The position numbers and the translations under genes were made by a program. Shown here piece after piece: positions 15,524-23,950 of a stretch of DNA of 28,089 nucleotides (position 1 is the first letter of the stretch; every line of letters starts with the position of its first letter). Source of the stretch: a virus. The DNA lies in IMG/VR virus record IMGVR_UViG_3300020165_000119, positions 1 to 28,089 of that record; one strand, written 5' to 3'. The notes under the pieces were generated by a model. It was not told where the DNA came from, made no database searches, and saw only the letters and a program-made list of their open reading frames with translations.

Positions 15524-16780
15524 TTATGATTTGATAATGCCAGCTAATTTCTGGAACCTCATTATCATTTCATTTGATTCTACAATTGGTTTTTTAGTTG
15601 TAGAAGTTGATGGTGCTGTCATTGATTTAGAAGCTCTACCTAAATTTTCATTTACATAGTTTTTCTTAGCTTTGAAAGATGTACCTACAGTTTCAAATAC
15701 TAATTTTGCTTCTTTTACAGTGCTAGCTTTATCAAAAGCTTCTAATACTTTAACCTTTTGAGTTTCAGTTAAGTTTTTAGATTTAAAGATTTTGTTAGTG
15801 TAAAGTAATTTAGCATTTAATAAATTGATTTCATTTAACTCAGATCTTAAAGTTTCAACAGTAGCATAAGCTTCTCTTAATTCTTCTTTCATCTTAGAAT
15901 CACCAGCAAATTTTCTTCCACCTAAGGCTTTTTCCATGTTTTCAGAATCAGCTCTACGTTGTTTCATGTCTTGCTTTTTCTTACCATGTTTAGCGCCTTC
16001 AGCATCGTCTAATCGTGCATCGTACCCTTGTTTTTTCTTTTCATCAATTTTTTCTTCTGCTTCATCTAACTCTACGTCAACCGCAGTTACCGCATCGTCT
16101 TCTACTTCTAACTCACCTTCTTCATCTACGTCTACATCAACATCATCTTCGAATGATTCACCAGCTTCTAATTCACCAGCTCCAACCATATCTTCGATTA
16201 CGTCTTCAATAAACTTTTTGAGGTCATCTTCAGACATATCTTCAAGATCGATATCTTCGTCCTCGTCTTCATCTTCTTTCTCGTCTTTTTCACCATCTAA
16301 GTAGCCTTCCTCTTCAGCATCAGTACGTTCGTCCTCTTTCAAGTCCTCTTTTTCGTCCTTAATACCGTCCTTGTAGCCTTCTTCTTCAGCGTCTGTACGA
16401 GCATCCTCATTTAGTTCATTTTCTAATTCTGCTAAAATTTCGTCTAGATCAGATACATCTTCCTCTTTGATTTTACGCATTTTTTCAGTTTCAGTCTCAG
16501 CCTTGTTATCAGACTTACGATCGTCACCTTCGCGCTTTTCCTTTTTGGTCATGTATTCTTTTCTTTCCTCCATTTTATCATCATCTTTTTTTGCTTCGTC
16601 TACTTTATCATCTGCTTCTTCTTTCACGTCCTCTTTTTCCATTTCTTCTAACTTTGCAGCTAACATGGATTTGATTTGTGGTTGAAAAGCTTCTTCTAAA
16701 GCAAGCTTAGCATTTGCAATGGCTGATTCTTTAACAGTCTTTGCATCGGCAATAGCCTCTTTTAAAAAGTCTCTGTTCAT
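15524..16780 (-). CDS. 22: Prohead scaffold/core protein, T4 gp22-like
   Basis: 418 residues. It starts with a helical segment (MNRDFLKEAIADAKTVKESA), followed by a long acidic, Lys/Glu/Asp-rich region to about residue 270. Within that region an E-D-x-R-T-D-A-E-E-E-G-Y motif is duplicated (about 143-170). A basic stretch (KKKQDMKQRRADSE) and a coiled-coil C-terminal part follow. Charge pattern, helical character and position between the prohead protease and capsid genes fit the T4-type internal scaffold, which is degraded by the protease during maturation. AAGGA a few bases before the ATG is one of the few SD-like sites here. The gene opens a transcription unit with the capsid gene, set off by a terminator upstream. 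Confidence 0.85.
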   Translation of the reverse strand: MNRDFLKEAIADAKTVKESAIANAKLALEEAFQPQIKSMLAAKLEEMEKEDVKEEADDKVDEAKKDDDKMEERKEYMTKKEKREGDDRKSDNKAETETEKMRKIKEEDVSDLDEILAELENELNEDARTDAEEEGYKDGIKDEKEDLKEDERTDAEEEGYLDGEKDEKEDEDEDEDIDLEDMSEDDLKKFIEDVIEDMVGAGELEAGESFEDDVDVDVDEEGELEVEDDAVTAVDVELDEAEEKIDEKKKQGYDARLDDAEGAKHGKKKQDMKQRRADSENMEKALGGRKFAGDSKMKEELREAYATVETLRSELNEINLLNAKLLYTNKIFKSKNLTETQKVKVLEAFDKASTVKEAKLVFETVGTSFKAKKNYVNENLGRASKSMTAPSTSTTKKPIVESNEMIMRFQKLAGIIKS

Positions 16781-16804
16781 TTTTCCTTAATTTTTTTTGG
16801 AAGT

Positions 16805-16822
16805 ACGATTATTTGGAATCGT
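16805..16822. repeat. Short inverted repeat in the scaffold leader
   Basis: ACGATT-6 nt-AATCGT, 24 nt before the scaffold ATG. It could form a 6-bp stem with a 6-nt loop in the mRNA leader. No T tract follows, so it is not a terminator. Confidence 0.35.
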
Positions 16823-16844
16823 AATAAGAATTATTATTATTCAA

Positions 16845-16865
16845 ATGTCATATCAGAAATGACAT
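16845..16865. repeat. Inverted repeat ATGTCAT-7 nt-ATGACAT in the scaffold leader
   Basis: Perfect 7-bp arms spaced by 7 nt, lying between the candidate promoter element and the scaffold gene. It may be an operator or an mRNA hairpin; it is too AT-rich and T-tract-poor for a terminator. Confidence 0.4.
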
Positions 16866-16883
16866 ATTATGCTTATACGTATA
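16865..16883 (-). promoter_or_regulatory. Candidate promoter/operator element before the scaffold gene
   Basis: On the minus strand TATACGTATA (16883-16874, a perfect palindrome), 3 nt, then ATAATA (16870-16865). It lies just past the protease terminator and matches the element before the pentein gene in sequence and context. The scaffold ATG is 84 nt further on, the longest leader in the window. Confidence 0.4.
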
Positions 16884-16898
16884 TGTAAATATTTAAAA

Positions 16899-16937
16899 AT
16901 TAAAAAAGAAAAAGCGCTTCTTCGAAAAGAAAGCGCT
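16899..16937 (-). terminator. Rho-independent terminator after the prohead protease gene
   Basis: In minus-strand transcripts AGCGCTT(T)CTT pairs with AAGAAGCGCT around a TTCG loop, with one bulged base, and is followed by TTTTTCTTTTTT (complement of 16901-16912). It starts 26 nt past the protease stop. No T tract follows in the + direction. Confidence 0.88.
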
Positions 16938-16963
16938 AATTCCGGTTCACAGGAACAAAAATC

Positions 16964-17572
16964 TTAAAATATTGGGCACGAACCATTCGCACATAATATT
17001 TCTGTAATTATATTATTTACTTTTTTATATGGTGATGGGGTAGGAATAGTTAATCCTTCTTTTACTAAATGCATAAATGAATCTGGGTTTGATGGAGTTG
17101 AGACAAAATCCCAACATAGTAATTCAAAATCATCTTGAACTTCTTGTACTTCCCCCATTGGTTTTAAACTTCCCATTCCACGTGAAGAAACACCAACAGT
17201 AATTCCACTTTCTACTAATGCTTTTAATATATTTCCTGCTGGAGTAGGTAAAATTTCTATTTTACCCATTACATTATCGCCATCCCACCAAACATCTTTT
17301 ATATTATGTGATACATTTTTTAAATTAATAATAGTATCATCAGGATGATCTAATTCACCCATTGCTCTATTTTCTTCTACTAGTACTTTGTATTTGTCTA
17401 TTTCTCTATCCCATAATTCTTTAGAGTAATATCTACCATTACCATTTTTAACTTCGGCTGTTGCTAATATTCCTTCAACTAATGGATTACCTGCTTCTGA
17501 AGTAAGTTTTTCAGATAAGGACTTAGGCATGGCTGTAAAAAGCCTTGTTTCAACAAGTACTTGCTTATTCAT
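16964..17572 (-). CDS. 21: Prohead core protease, T4 gp21-like (peptidase family S78 type)
   Basis: 202 residues. GELDHPDD gives the catalytic His76 and ITVGVSSRGMGSLKP (124-138) the catalytic Ser region, both hallmarks of T4-type prohead proteases. LVEGILATAEVKNGNGRYY (31-49) is the family's N-terminal strand, where the peptide leaves its usual start. The enzyme would sit inside the prohead, cleaving scaffold and the capsid N-terminus after (I/L)-x-E type sites. It is the last gene before a strong terminator and starts 4 nt after the previous stop. The length is close to T4 gp21 (about 212). Confidence 0.93.
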   Translation of the reverse strand: MNKQVLVETRLFTAMPKSLSEKLTSEAGNPLVEGILATAEVKNGNGRYYSKELWDREIDKYKVLVEENRAMGELDHPDDTIINLKNVSHNIKDVWWDGDNVMGKIEILPTPAGNILKALVESGITVGVSSRGMGSLKPMGEVQEVQDDFELLCWDFVSTPSNPDSFMHLVKEGLTIPTPSPYKKVNNIITEILCANGSCPIF

Positions 17573-17576
17573 ATTT

Positions 17577-18740
17577 TTAGTTTTCTCTAAATTTCTTTAA
17601 TCCAGAGTATGATTCAGGATTATCATTTGAATTATAATTTGATTCATCATTAGAATTTTCATTAGAACCAGCATTACTTTCTTCTGCTATTTCTTCATTA
17701 CTATTATTTCTAAATGCTCTTTCTGATGTATCACTACCTGTTGCTCCAGCATAGTTTGAAGATCCTAAATCTTCATCTACAACTTCTGTTTTTTTATAAG
17801 CTTTACCACACATTTTTTCATAAAGTTTTTCCATCTTCATTTTTCTTTTTTCAAGATCTTTAACTTCACGTTGCATTAGTTTAATTTTATTTTTATCGGC
17901 TAACTCAGATAAATTTTCATCTTCAGTAACCATAGAAAGTCTTGCATTTTTCTTTTCTACAAGTTCATCAATATGAGCAATTTTAGCTTCTAAAGCAACT
18001 ATTTGAGATTGTTTGTCAATTTCAGCTAATTTACTATCTAATGTTTCTTTTTTTACTTTCTTTTTAGCAACTGGTTTTTCACCTAATGGGCCACTTTCCA
18101 TTAAATCTATTAATGATATCATTTTATTTTCTTTTAATTTTACTTTTTCCATTTGATCTGATTTACTTGCTGTTAAACCAGGAGCTTCTTCTGTATATCC
18201 TATTCCCTCAACTCCAAAAGCAGCATTTTTAATATAATGTAGAGGATCTTTTGCTAAATTTTTAGCAACTAATTTTTGTGCTTTTTCTATAGCTTCCCCT
18301 AAATTAGCATCAGATATTGTTTCTCTAACTTTATCCATTTCAAATTTAACCCCTAATCTAAATTCTTCGCCGTTTAAATTATCAATATTTTTGTCATCCT
18401 TATAATCAAATCCTTTTGTTTCCAATTCAACAACATCTTTGTTAGGTTCTTTTACTTCTGCTTTAATAGCTTCATCTTTTTTTGCAGCTGCTGTTTCTTC
18501 TTTAATAATATTCATATTATCATTAAATATTGCAAACCAATCTGGGGATTTAGTTGGGTTAACAACTCCTGCTAAATTTTCTGTTATTACAGATCTATTT
18601 AATAATATTTCTTCTGCTTGTTTAAAGGTAGCCGAATTGACTATCATATGAGGATAGTTTCTTTTAACTTCTTTAAGGAAAATCTCTTTACTACCTTTTC
18701 CTTTTTTTATTTGGTTATATTGTTCTTGTAATGTTTTCAT
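17577..18740 (-). CDS. Unassigned prohead-region protein, coiled-coil rich
   Basis: 387 residues, not recognised with confidence. The N-terminus (MKTLQEQYNQIKKGKGSKEIFLKEVKRNYPHMI) is charged and helical, and I have the impression of similar starts in other aquatic T4-like phages. About 225-310 is a strong coiled-coil candidate (Lys/Glu-rich heptads, e.g. LMQREVKDLEKRKMKMEKLY). The C-terminus is a low-complexity Asn/Ser/Glu stretch (SNAGSNENSNDESNYNSND). It lies between portal and protease, where T4 carries small core proteins 67 and 68, so an internal core/scaffold role is a reasonable guess. It abuts the previous stop directly (TAA-ATG). Confidence 0.6.
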   Translation of the reverse strand: MKTLQEQYNQIKKGKGSKEIFLKEVKRNYPHMIVNSATFKQAEEILLNRSVITENLAGVVNPTKSPDWFAIFNDNMNIIKEETAAAKKDEAIKAEVKEPNKDVVELETKGFDYKDDKNIDNLNGEEFRLGVKFEMDKVRETISDANLGEAIEKAQKLVAKNLAKDPLHYIKNAAFGVEGIGYTEEAPGLTASKSDQMEKVKLKENKMISLIDLMESGPLGEKPVAKKKVKKETLDSKLAEIDKQSQIVALEAKIAHIDELVEKKNARLSMVTEDENLSELADKNKIKLMQREVKDLEKRKMKMEKLYEKMCGKAYKKTEVVDEDLGSSNYAGATGSDTSERAFRNNSNEEIAEESNAGSNENSNDESNYNSNDNPESYSGLKKFREN

Positions 18741-19568
18741 TTATTTTCCTTTTAATAAGTCTTTAATATCTTTTATATAGTCTAAAATTAAATCTGTTGG
18801 TTTAATTACTGAATATGATGAAGGATTATCATTATAATAATCACTTGTTTCATTTTTAGCATTGCTTAACATTTTATAAATATCATTCATTTCCTGTTCA
18901 ATCACATCAAATGCTGCTATTCTTTTATTTTGATATTCTTTTTGATCTTCAAATAAATCAACAACATCTAATTTTGAACCTTTTTGTACATAATTTCCTG
19001 ATTTGTTTTTAGGAACTAATTTATACCCATATGCATCTAAATTAATATTTTCATTTAAACTTTCCGGTATAGGTTTTTGTTTCTTTTTAGGTACTCTAAA
19101 AGCATATGGGGTTAAAAATGCACCAGCTGCCCCAGATGTAGATACCTCATCAATTTCTTCTTCAGTTAATTGTCCTTTTAGTTGAGCATAAAATGCTGGG
19201 TATTCTTTCCTTATATGAGTTCTAAATTTATTAAATTCTAATCTTAACTCATCTGCTATACTTCTTAATACCTCATCATCTCTTACAGATTCACCTTTAA
19301 CCAAATCATTAGCTGCATCTTTAGTTGCTTTAAGTTGTTTAATAAGTTCACTGAATGAAGGTAGTCTAATTATTTTGTGAGAAATACCCCCACCTTCGGA
19401 TTCATAATCAGCATCTGTTTTAAAATAAGTATCACCATCGTCTGATAAGAAATCTCTATCATCCCAAGGACCGTATCTTTTTTCAATCCATGCTTTTAAT
19501 TTTGGATCAATATCTTTTCCTTTAGCTTCTTTAATTAAGCTAACTATTTTATTGATAATTTTATCCAT
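18741..19568 (-). CDS. Unassigned prohead-region protein
   Basis: 275 residues, function unknown. Mostly charged and helical: it opens MDKIINKIVSLIKEAKGKDI, has an aspartate-rich stretch (YGPWDDRDFLSDDGDTYF, 31-48), a central Ala/Gly patch (STSGAAGAFLTPYAFRVPKKKQ), and a C-terminal helical part. No signal peptide or membrane segment. Its ATG overlaps the preceding stop by 8 nt and its own stop is adjacent to the next ATG, so it is probably made together with its neighbours. A minor core protein is possible from position only. Confidence 0.6.
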   Translation of the reverse strand: MDKIINKIVSLIKEAKGKDIDPKLKAWIEKRYGPWDDRDFLSDDGDTYFKTDADYESEGGGISHKIIRLPSFSELIKQLKATKDAANDLVKGESVRDDEVLRSIADELRLEFNKFRTHIRKEYPAFYAQLKGQLTEEEIDEVSTSGAAGAFLTPYAFRVPKKKQKPIPESLNENINLDAYGYKLVPKNKSGNYVQKGSKLDVVDLFEDQKEYQNKRIAAFDVIEQEMNDIYKMLSNAKNETSDYYNDNPSSYSVIKPTDLILDYIKDIKDLLKGK

Positions 19569-20421
19569 TAGCTACTGTTAATTCTTCTAATAATGTATGA
19601 TATTGTAACAAATCAACTAAATGAGAATTTTTAACTTTTGTCCTTTTATTTAACTCAATAATTAATTTATCTATTTCTTGAAGTTTAATTTTAGTTACTT
19701 TATCTTTAACTTTTTTAGTCTCTGATTTTATCTTATTTTTAATATCTAAAATTTCTTTATTATAAAATTCTTTTAATAAAGGACCATTATCTACAGAATT
19801 AATAAATTCTTTTAAAATTAATTTTTGTTTTGAATTTAAATTATTATATTTTTGATTGAAATTTTCAAGCAAAACATGATATGTTAGTGTACGTAAATCC
19901 TTATCATATGATTTAAATTCTTCTAAAACTACGTCTTTTATTTTTACTGAGTCTATTTGGGTATTTGTAATATGTTCTAATACATTTATTTTATTTTCTA
20001 CTATTTGATTAGGATTTATAGTTTTTTGGGTATTATAAATTTCTAATAAAGTATATAAAGAAGCTTGTGCTTTATAATCTACAAGTTTTGTTTTAAATAA
20101 ATCTTCTACATCATAGTAAGATTTTAGTTCTTTAATTAAATTATATTTTTCATTTTTTAATTTAGTTCTATTTAACTTTTTAGATTGTTCTAAAATTGTA
20201 TTAAGTACTAAAGTTGCTTTAGACTCTGTAAGTTTTTTATCTTGGAATAAAGTTTCATATAATTTATACTCTTTTCCTAACTCAGTATTTACAAAATATT
20301 CTTTAATTATTTTAATTGCTGGTGAAGTTATCCCAGACAATGTATCCCCGGTAATCTTTTTTACTAGAATTTCGAATAAAATGCCGGTGTTTTTAAATTT
20401 TGAGTGTTTTATATACATCAA
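19561..20421 (-). CDS. Unassigned protein following portal, conserved-looking
   Basis: 286 residues, very Lys/Leu/Ile/Asn-rich and predicted all-helical. The N-terminus (MMYIKHSKFKNTGILFEILV, then KKITGDTLSG) is a distinctive pattern I associate with an uncharacterised protein in the head region of marine T4-like phages, but I cannot name its function. The C-terminal half has heptad-like charge patterns (KNKIKSETKKVKDKVTKIKL). It is separated from the portal gene by 28 nt that include an ATATTTATA element 12 nt before its ATG. Confidence 0.6.
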   Translation of the reverse strand: MMYIKHSKFKNTGILFEILVKKITGDTLSGITSPAIKIIKEYFVNTELGKEYKLYETLFQDKKLTESKATLVLNTILEQSKKLNRTKLKNEKYNLIKELKSYYDVEDLFKTKLVDYKAQASLYTLLEIYNTQKTINPNQIVENKINVLEHITNTQIDSVKIKDVVLEEFKSYDKDLRTLTYHVLLENFNQKYNNLNSKQKLILKEFINSVDNGPLLKEFYNKEILDIKNKIKSETKKVKDKVTKIKLQEIDKLIIELNKRTKVKNSHLVDLLQYHTLLEELTVANG

Positions 20422-20433
20422 TATTTATTTTAG

Positions 20434-20442
20434 TATAAATAT
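20434..20442 (-). promoter_or_regulatory. ATATTTATA element, 12 nt before the 286-residue gene
   Basis: On the minus strand the context is CTATATATTTATACT, which also approximates the Bacteroidota -7 box TAnnTTTG. Confidence 0.4.
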
Positions 20443-20449
20443 ATAGGAA

Positions 20450-22360
20450 TTATTGTTCCTTTATATTTGATTCATCAAGAAGCGAACTTTTCGCATCATT
20501 TTGCTCAAACACTAACTTTTTTTCACTAGACATTGAATCTAATAAATTTTGGTGTTGTAAAATGTTAATATTACCTTCTAAAGCTAATGGAGATTTATTA
20601 GTATCTGTTGCATCTTTTTTCATACCAGCTGCCCCTAATCTATCTTTACCAAAGTTATCATCCTGAGTGTTTCTTTTAGATACTTTTTTAGAAGGTCTTC
20701 CTAAAGGAGTTTTATCTTTTGTTCCATCTTTATAACCATCAGGCACATTTCCGGGATCAGAAAACATTCTTCCACTTCCATATAGTGAAGCTAAATCATG
20801 GGGTGTACCATACGATTTTCCTGTTTCAATAGGATCATTACCTTCTGCTTCAATTTGTGATATTCTAAATCCACGTTTGGCATCTTCTCTAATTAAATCT
20901 CTATATTCTTCAAATTGATCTTCACTTAAATGGAATATATGTTCATAGATCCAATCTGTTGGTAAAAGATTTGTATCTTTCATTTGAGCAGCTAAATCAA
21001 CTTTTTCTTTCATTAATGCTATTCTTTCTTGATCATATATAATAGAAGGATTAGTTAATGATAATTCAAAATTACCTAATTGTTCATCTCTATAACCTTG
21101 AGTATATAAATGGACTAATGCAATTTTATATAATTCAGATACAATAATTCTTTGTATACGTTCTATAGTACGAGCAAATCTAATATCTTGTGCTGCTAGT
21201 GTAGCTTTACCTTCTACATTTTCATCATACCCCATAAATGCTTTTGGAACTTTTAATGCCGCAAATAATTTATCTCTTAAATACTCAACATCTTCAATAC
21301 CATTCCATTGTAAACCATTTAAATTTTCTATTTTTGTTGCTTGATCATTTCCTCTAACTGGTATGTAATAATCTTCTAATATATTTTGCATGTTATATTT
21401 AAGATTATACTCGCCTGTTTTTTCATCAATAAATGGAGTACGCTTTAATTTACTTAAAGTTTTTTCCATAAATGCATCTACTTCATTAGGTGGAATTGAA
21501 CCCACATTCATATAAAAAATACGTTTTTCTGGTGCACGTACAATTCTATGAATTAACATAGCATCTTCCATTAAAACATATTGTTTAAATATTTTTCTAG
21601 CTGGTTCTATATAAGATCTACCATAAGGTAAAAAATTCATATCAGATAATAATCTAAAATGGGCCATTTCATAATTATCAAATATTATTCCTCCAGCTTG
21701 ATCCCCTGAATTAGGGACATTGTAATAACCATAACTTGAAGTTGATACACCATCGGGCTCAAATCTATATTTTACTTCTGCAGGGTTTGTTTTCTTTCCA
21801 TCTTCTCCATATCCTACTCCTCCTTCAAGTCTTTCAATATGAAATGCTGTATAAGGAATCACGTTATATACCCCAAATTTTTCTGCAATTTCTAATTTTA
21901 AAAAGAAATCACCATATTTACACATATTTCTAATCCATGGCCAAAGATTAAATTCTACATTTAATACATCATAAAATAAGTTATATAATATTTTTTGAAT
22001 ATCTTCATCTGCTGATTTTATTTGTAATACTTCACCCATATCATTTTTTAAAGTAGCTTCATCTGCTATAATATCTAAAGCTGATGCTATGATAGCGTCT
22101 TGGTCCATTGCATCATAATCTGAGTACAATAAAGGCCTCATGGCTTGATAATTAAATGATAATTGTTGTCCGTATATGGAGGTGCCTGCGTTTGAGTAAA
22201 TCCTATTAAATCTATCTACCAATGAATTTGTTTCAAGATTTCCGGTTTGTTGGGCTTTATTAACATCAAAAACTTTAAGCTCGTTACCCCCAACATTACG
22301 AATAATTACGTCTGTTGAAAATAATCTTTGAAGTCTTGAAAATAAACTTGTATCTGCCAT
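20450..22360 (-). CDS. 20: Portal vertex protein, T4 gp20-like
   Basis: 636 residues (T4 gp20 is about 524). Diagnostic stretches: YDAMDQDAIIASALDIIADEA (82-102), LWPWIRNMCKYGDFFLKLEI, the portal core RIVRAPEKRIFYMNVGSIPPNEVDAFM, and the downstream ILEDYYIPVRGNDQATKIENL and LFAALKVPKAFMGYD. The protein forms the dodecameric ring at one capsid vertex, docks the terminase and initiates prohead assembly. The C-terminal roughly 110 residues are polar and Gly/Lys/Asp-rich and look disordered, accounting for much of the extra length. It directly follows terL with a 21-nt gap. Confidence 0.95.
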   Translation of the reverse strand: MADTSLFSRLQRLFSTDVIIRNVGGNELKVFDVNKAQQTGNLETNSLVDRFNRIYSNAGTSIYGQQLSFNYQAMRPLLYSDYDAMDQDAIIASALDIIADEATLKNDMGEVLQIKSADEDIQKILYNLFYDVLNVEFNLWPWIRNMCKYGDFFLKLEIAEKFGVYNVIPYTAFHIERLEGGVGYGEDGKKTNPAEVKYRFEPDGVSTSSYGYYNVPNSGDQAGGIIFDNYEMAHFRLLSDMNFLPYGRSYIEPARKIFKQYVLMEDAMLIHRIVRAPEKRIFYMNVGSIPPNEVDAFMEKTLSKLKRTPFIDEKTGEYNLKYNMQNILEDYYIPVRGNDQATKIENLNGLQWNGIEDVEYLRDKLFAALKVPKAFMGYDENVEGKATLAAQDIRFARTIERIQRIIVSELYKIALVHLYTQGYRDEQLGNFELSLTNPSIIYDQERIALMKEKVDLAAQMKDTNLLPTDWIYEHIFHLSEDQFEEYRDLIREDAKRGFRISQIEAEGNDPIETGKSYGTPHDLASLYGSGRMFSDPGNVPDGYKDGTKDKTPLGRPSKKVSKRNTQDDNFGKDRLGAAGMKKDATDTNKSPLALEGNINILQHQNLLDSMSSEKKLVFEQNDAKSSLLDESNIKEQ

Positions 22361-22373
22361 TATTTTATTTTTT

Positions 22374-22382
22374 TATAAATAT
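22374..22382 (-). promoter_or_regulatory. ATATTTATA element, 13 nt before the portal gene
   Basis: Lies in the terL-portal gap, touching the terL stop, and is followed by an A-rich run to the ATG. Same 9-mer and spacing as four other sites. Confidence 0.4.
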
Positions 22383-23950
22383 TATAGTAACCATCCTATA
22401 TTATGGTCTTTACCATCTATTTTAACACTATATGGATTTTTAGCATTATTTGATGAATATCCACCAGCATATTGAACTTTATTACTTTTTACACTATTTA
22501 AAGAAGCTCTTGTCATATCTAAACTTTGTTGTTGGAACTTCAATGAAGTATCTCGTAGAAACATACCAATCCCAAATGACATAACCAAGTCATCGTTGTA
22601 GCCTGTTTGAGCTTCTGGTCTTCCATTTTTCCAAATAAATACTTTCATTTCTTCTAATAAACGTTTTGAATGAATTGTTACTGATCTATCTCCTACAAAT
22701 TCTCTAAATTTATTAATACAAAGAGGTCTAGTTCTCATAGACATAGTAAAACCTGGGACCATTTCAGAATTACCTTCAAATACTCTTAAATAAGATTCTG
22801 CTGTTAATTGATCAGATTTTGGAGATTGGTATAAATTTTTATATCCTCTTTCAATAATTGCATCTAGAGTTGCCCATCCTATGTTAGCATTTTCTACTAC
22901 TAACATAGCATTATTATATTCTGTGGCTAAACCCGTTAGAAAATAACCAAATTCTTTAGGGGGCATTTGACCTCTATACTCTGCTACTTGTGTGTTTGTT
23001 TGAATGTCCATTACATGACAAGCAGAATAATCTTTTCCATCCCCTCTTGCAACGTCAGCTACTACCATATATTCTCTAGAATAATCTGCTGCCTCCCAAA
23101 TCCATAAATTTTGATCTACTCCTCTTCTTTCCATTGGATCTTTTATAGTAGTACTACCTACAAAATCAATCCATTCTGAGTGAAATACTATATCACCAGA
23201 TGTACTAAAGTCACAATCACATTCTTGAGATGCTAATCTAGGATCTCCTAATAATTCATCTTGTCTATCTCTCCATGATTGATCTCTTTCAGGATGAACA
23301 CTCCACGGTAATCTTATGGGTAAAAAATCATTTTCTTTATTTTCTGCTGATACCCAAGTTTTATGAAACCAATTACCTGTACCGTAAGGTGTACTTAATA
23401 CTATAGCCCCACCTCCAGTAGCTAATGTTTGTTGTGCTGATGCCCATATTTCTCCAATTTGGTCAATAAAAGCCGCCTCATCAATTAGTAGTAAGGATAC
23501 TGCTTCTGATCTACCAGCATCACTTGATGCTGATGTTGCTTTAATGATAGATCCATTACTAAGTCTTAAGGATAATTTATTATTTTCTTCTGCGTTAATT
23601 TTTAACCATGAAGGTAAATTATCATACATAAATTTTACCTTAGTAACCATGTTACGTGCTGTTTCTTGCTTAGTTGCAATACATAACACATTTTTATCTT
23701 TATGAAACAACATTAACCATAATGAATAACCAGCTGATAGTGTTGATATTCCTAATTGTCTTGATTTTAGAATAATTGAATAAGGATTTTCTTGCATTAA
23801 ATGCAATACTTTTTCTTGAAATGGGTATAAATTAAATAATATTCTTCCTCTTTGAGGATGTTGAATATTACAGTATTTTTTCATAAAATGGGCAGGATCT
23901 TTTGCACATTTTATATATTCTTGTCTTATTACTTGTTTTAAATCTGACAT
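22382..23950 (-). CDS. 17: Terminase large subunit, T4 gp17-like
   Basis: 522 residues. ATPase domain: Walker A-like KSRQLGIST (62-70), Walker B LLLIDEAA (153-160, Asp157/Glu158), and motif III STPYGTGNWF (186-195). Nuclease domain: VVADVARGDGKDYS (Asp299), VVENANIGWATLD (Glu353) and YNDDLVMSFG (Asp453/454), the three acidic positions of T4-type packaging nucleases. The usual Walker A lysine (S-R-Q-x-G-K-T/S) is replaced by Ile68; a lysine is instead present at the start (Lys62), as in phage lambda gpA. The enzyme pumps DNA into the prohead and cuts concatemers. Its ATG overlaps the previous stop by 1 nt (TAATG). Confidence 0.96.
   Translation of the reverse strand: MSDLKQVIRQEYIKCAKDPAHFMKKYCNIQHPQRGRILFNLYPFQEKVLHLMQENPYSIILKSRQLGISTLSAGYSLWLMLFHKDKNVLCIATKQETARNMVTKVKFMYDNLPSWLKINAEENNKLSLRLSNGSIIKATSASSDAGRSEAVSLLLIDEAAFIDQIGEIWASAQQTLATGGGAIVLSTPYGTGNWFHKTWVSAENKENDFLPIRLPWSVHPERDQSWRDRQDELLGDPRLASQECDCDFSTSGDIVFHSEWIDFVGSTTIKDPMERRGVDQNLWIWEAADYSREYMVVADVARGDGKDYSACHVMDIQTNTQVAEYRGQMPPKEFGYFLTGLATEYNNAMLVVENANIGWATLDAIIERGYKNLYQSPKSDQLTAESYLRVFEGNSEMVPGFTMSMRTRPLCINKFREFVGDRSVTIHSKRLLEEMKVFIWKNGRPEAQTGYNDDLVMSFGIGMFLRDTSLKFQQQSLDMTRASLNSVKSNKVQYAGGYSSNNAKNPYSVKIDGKDHNIGWLL

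Noticed and set aside
15936-16304. + strand Ser-rich 122-residue frame
   Set aside because: Antisense shadow of the acidic Glu/Asp-rich part of the scaffold gene.
18875-18883. ATATTTATA element inside the 275-residue gene
   Set aside because: It encodes part of N-D-I-Y-K in frame and is not near any start codon; treated as chance.
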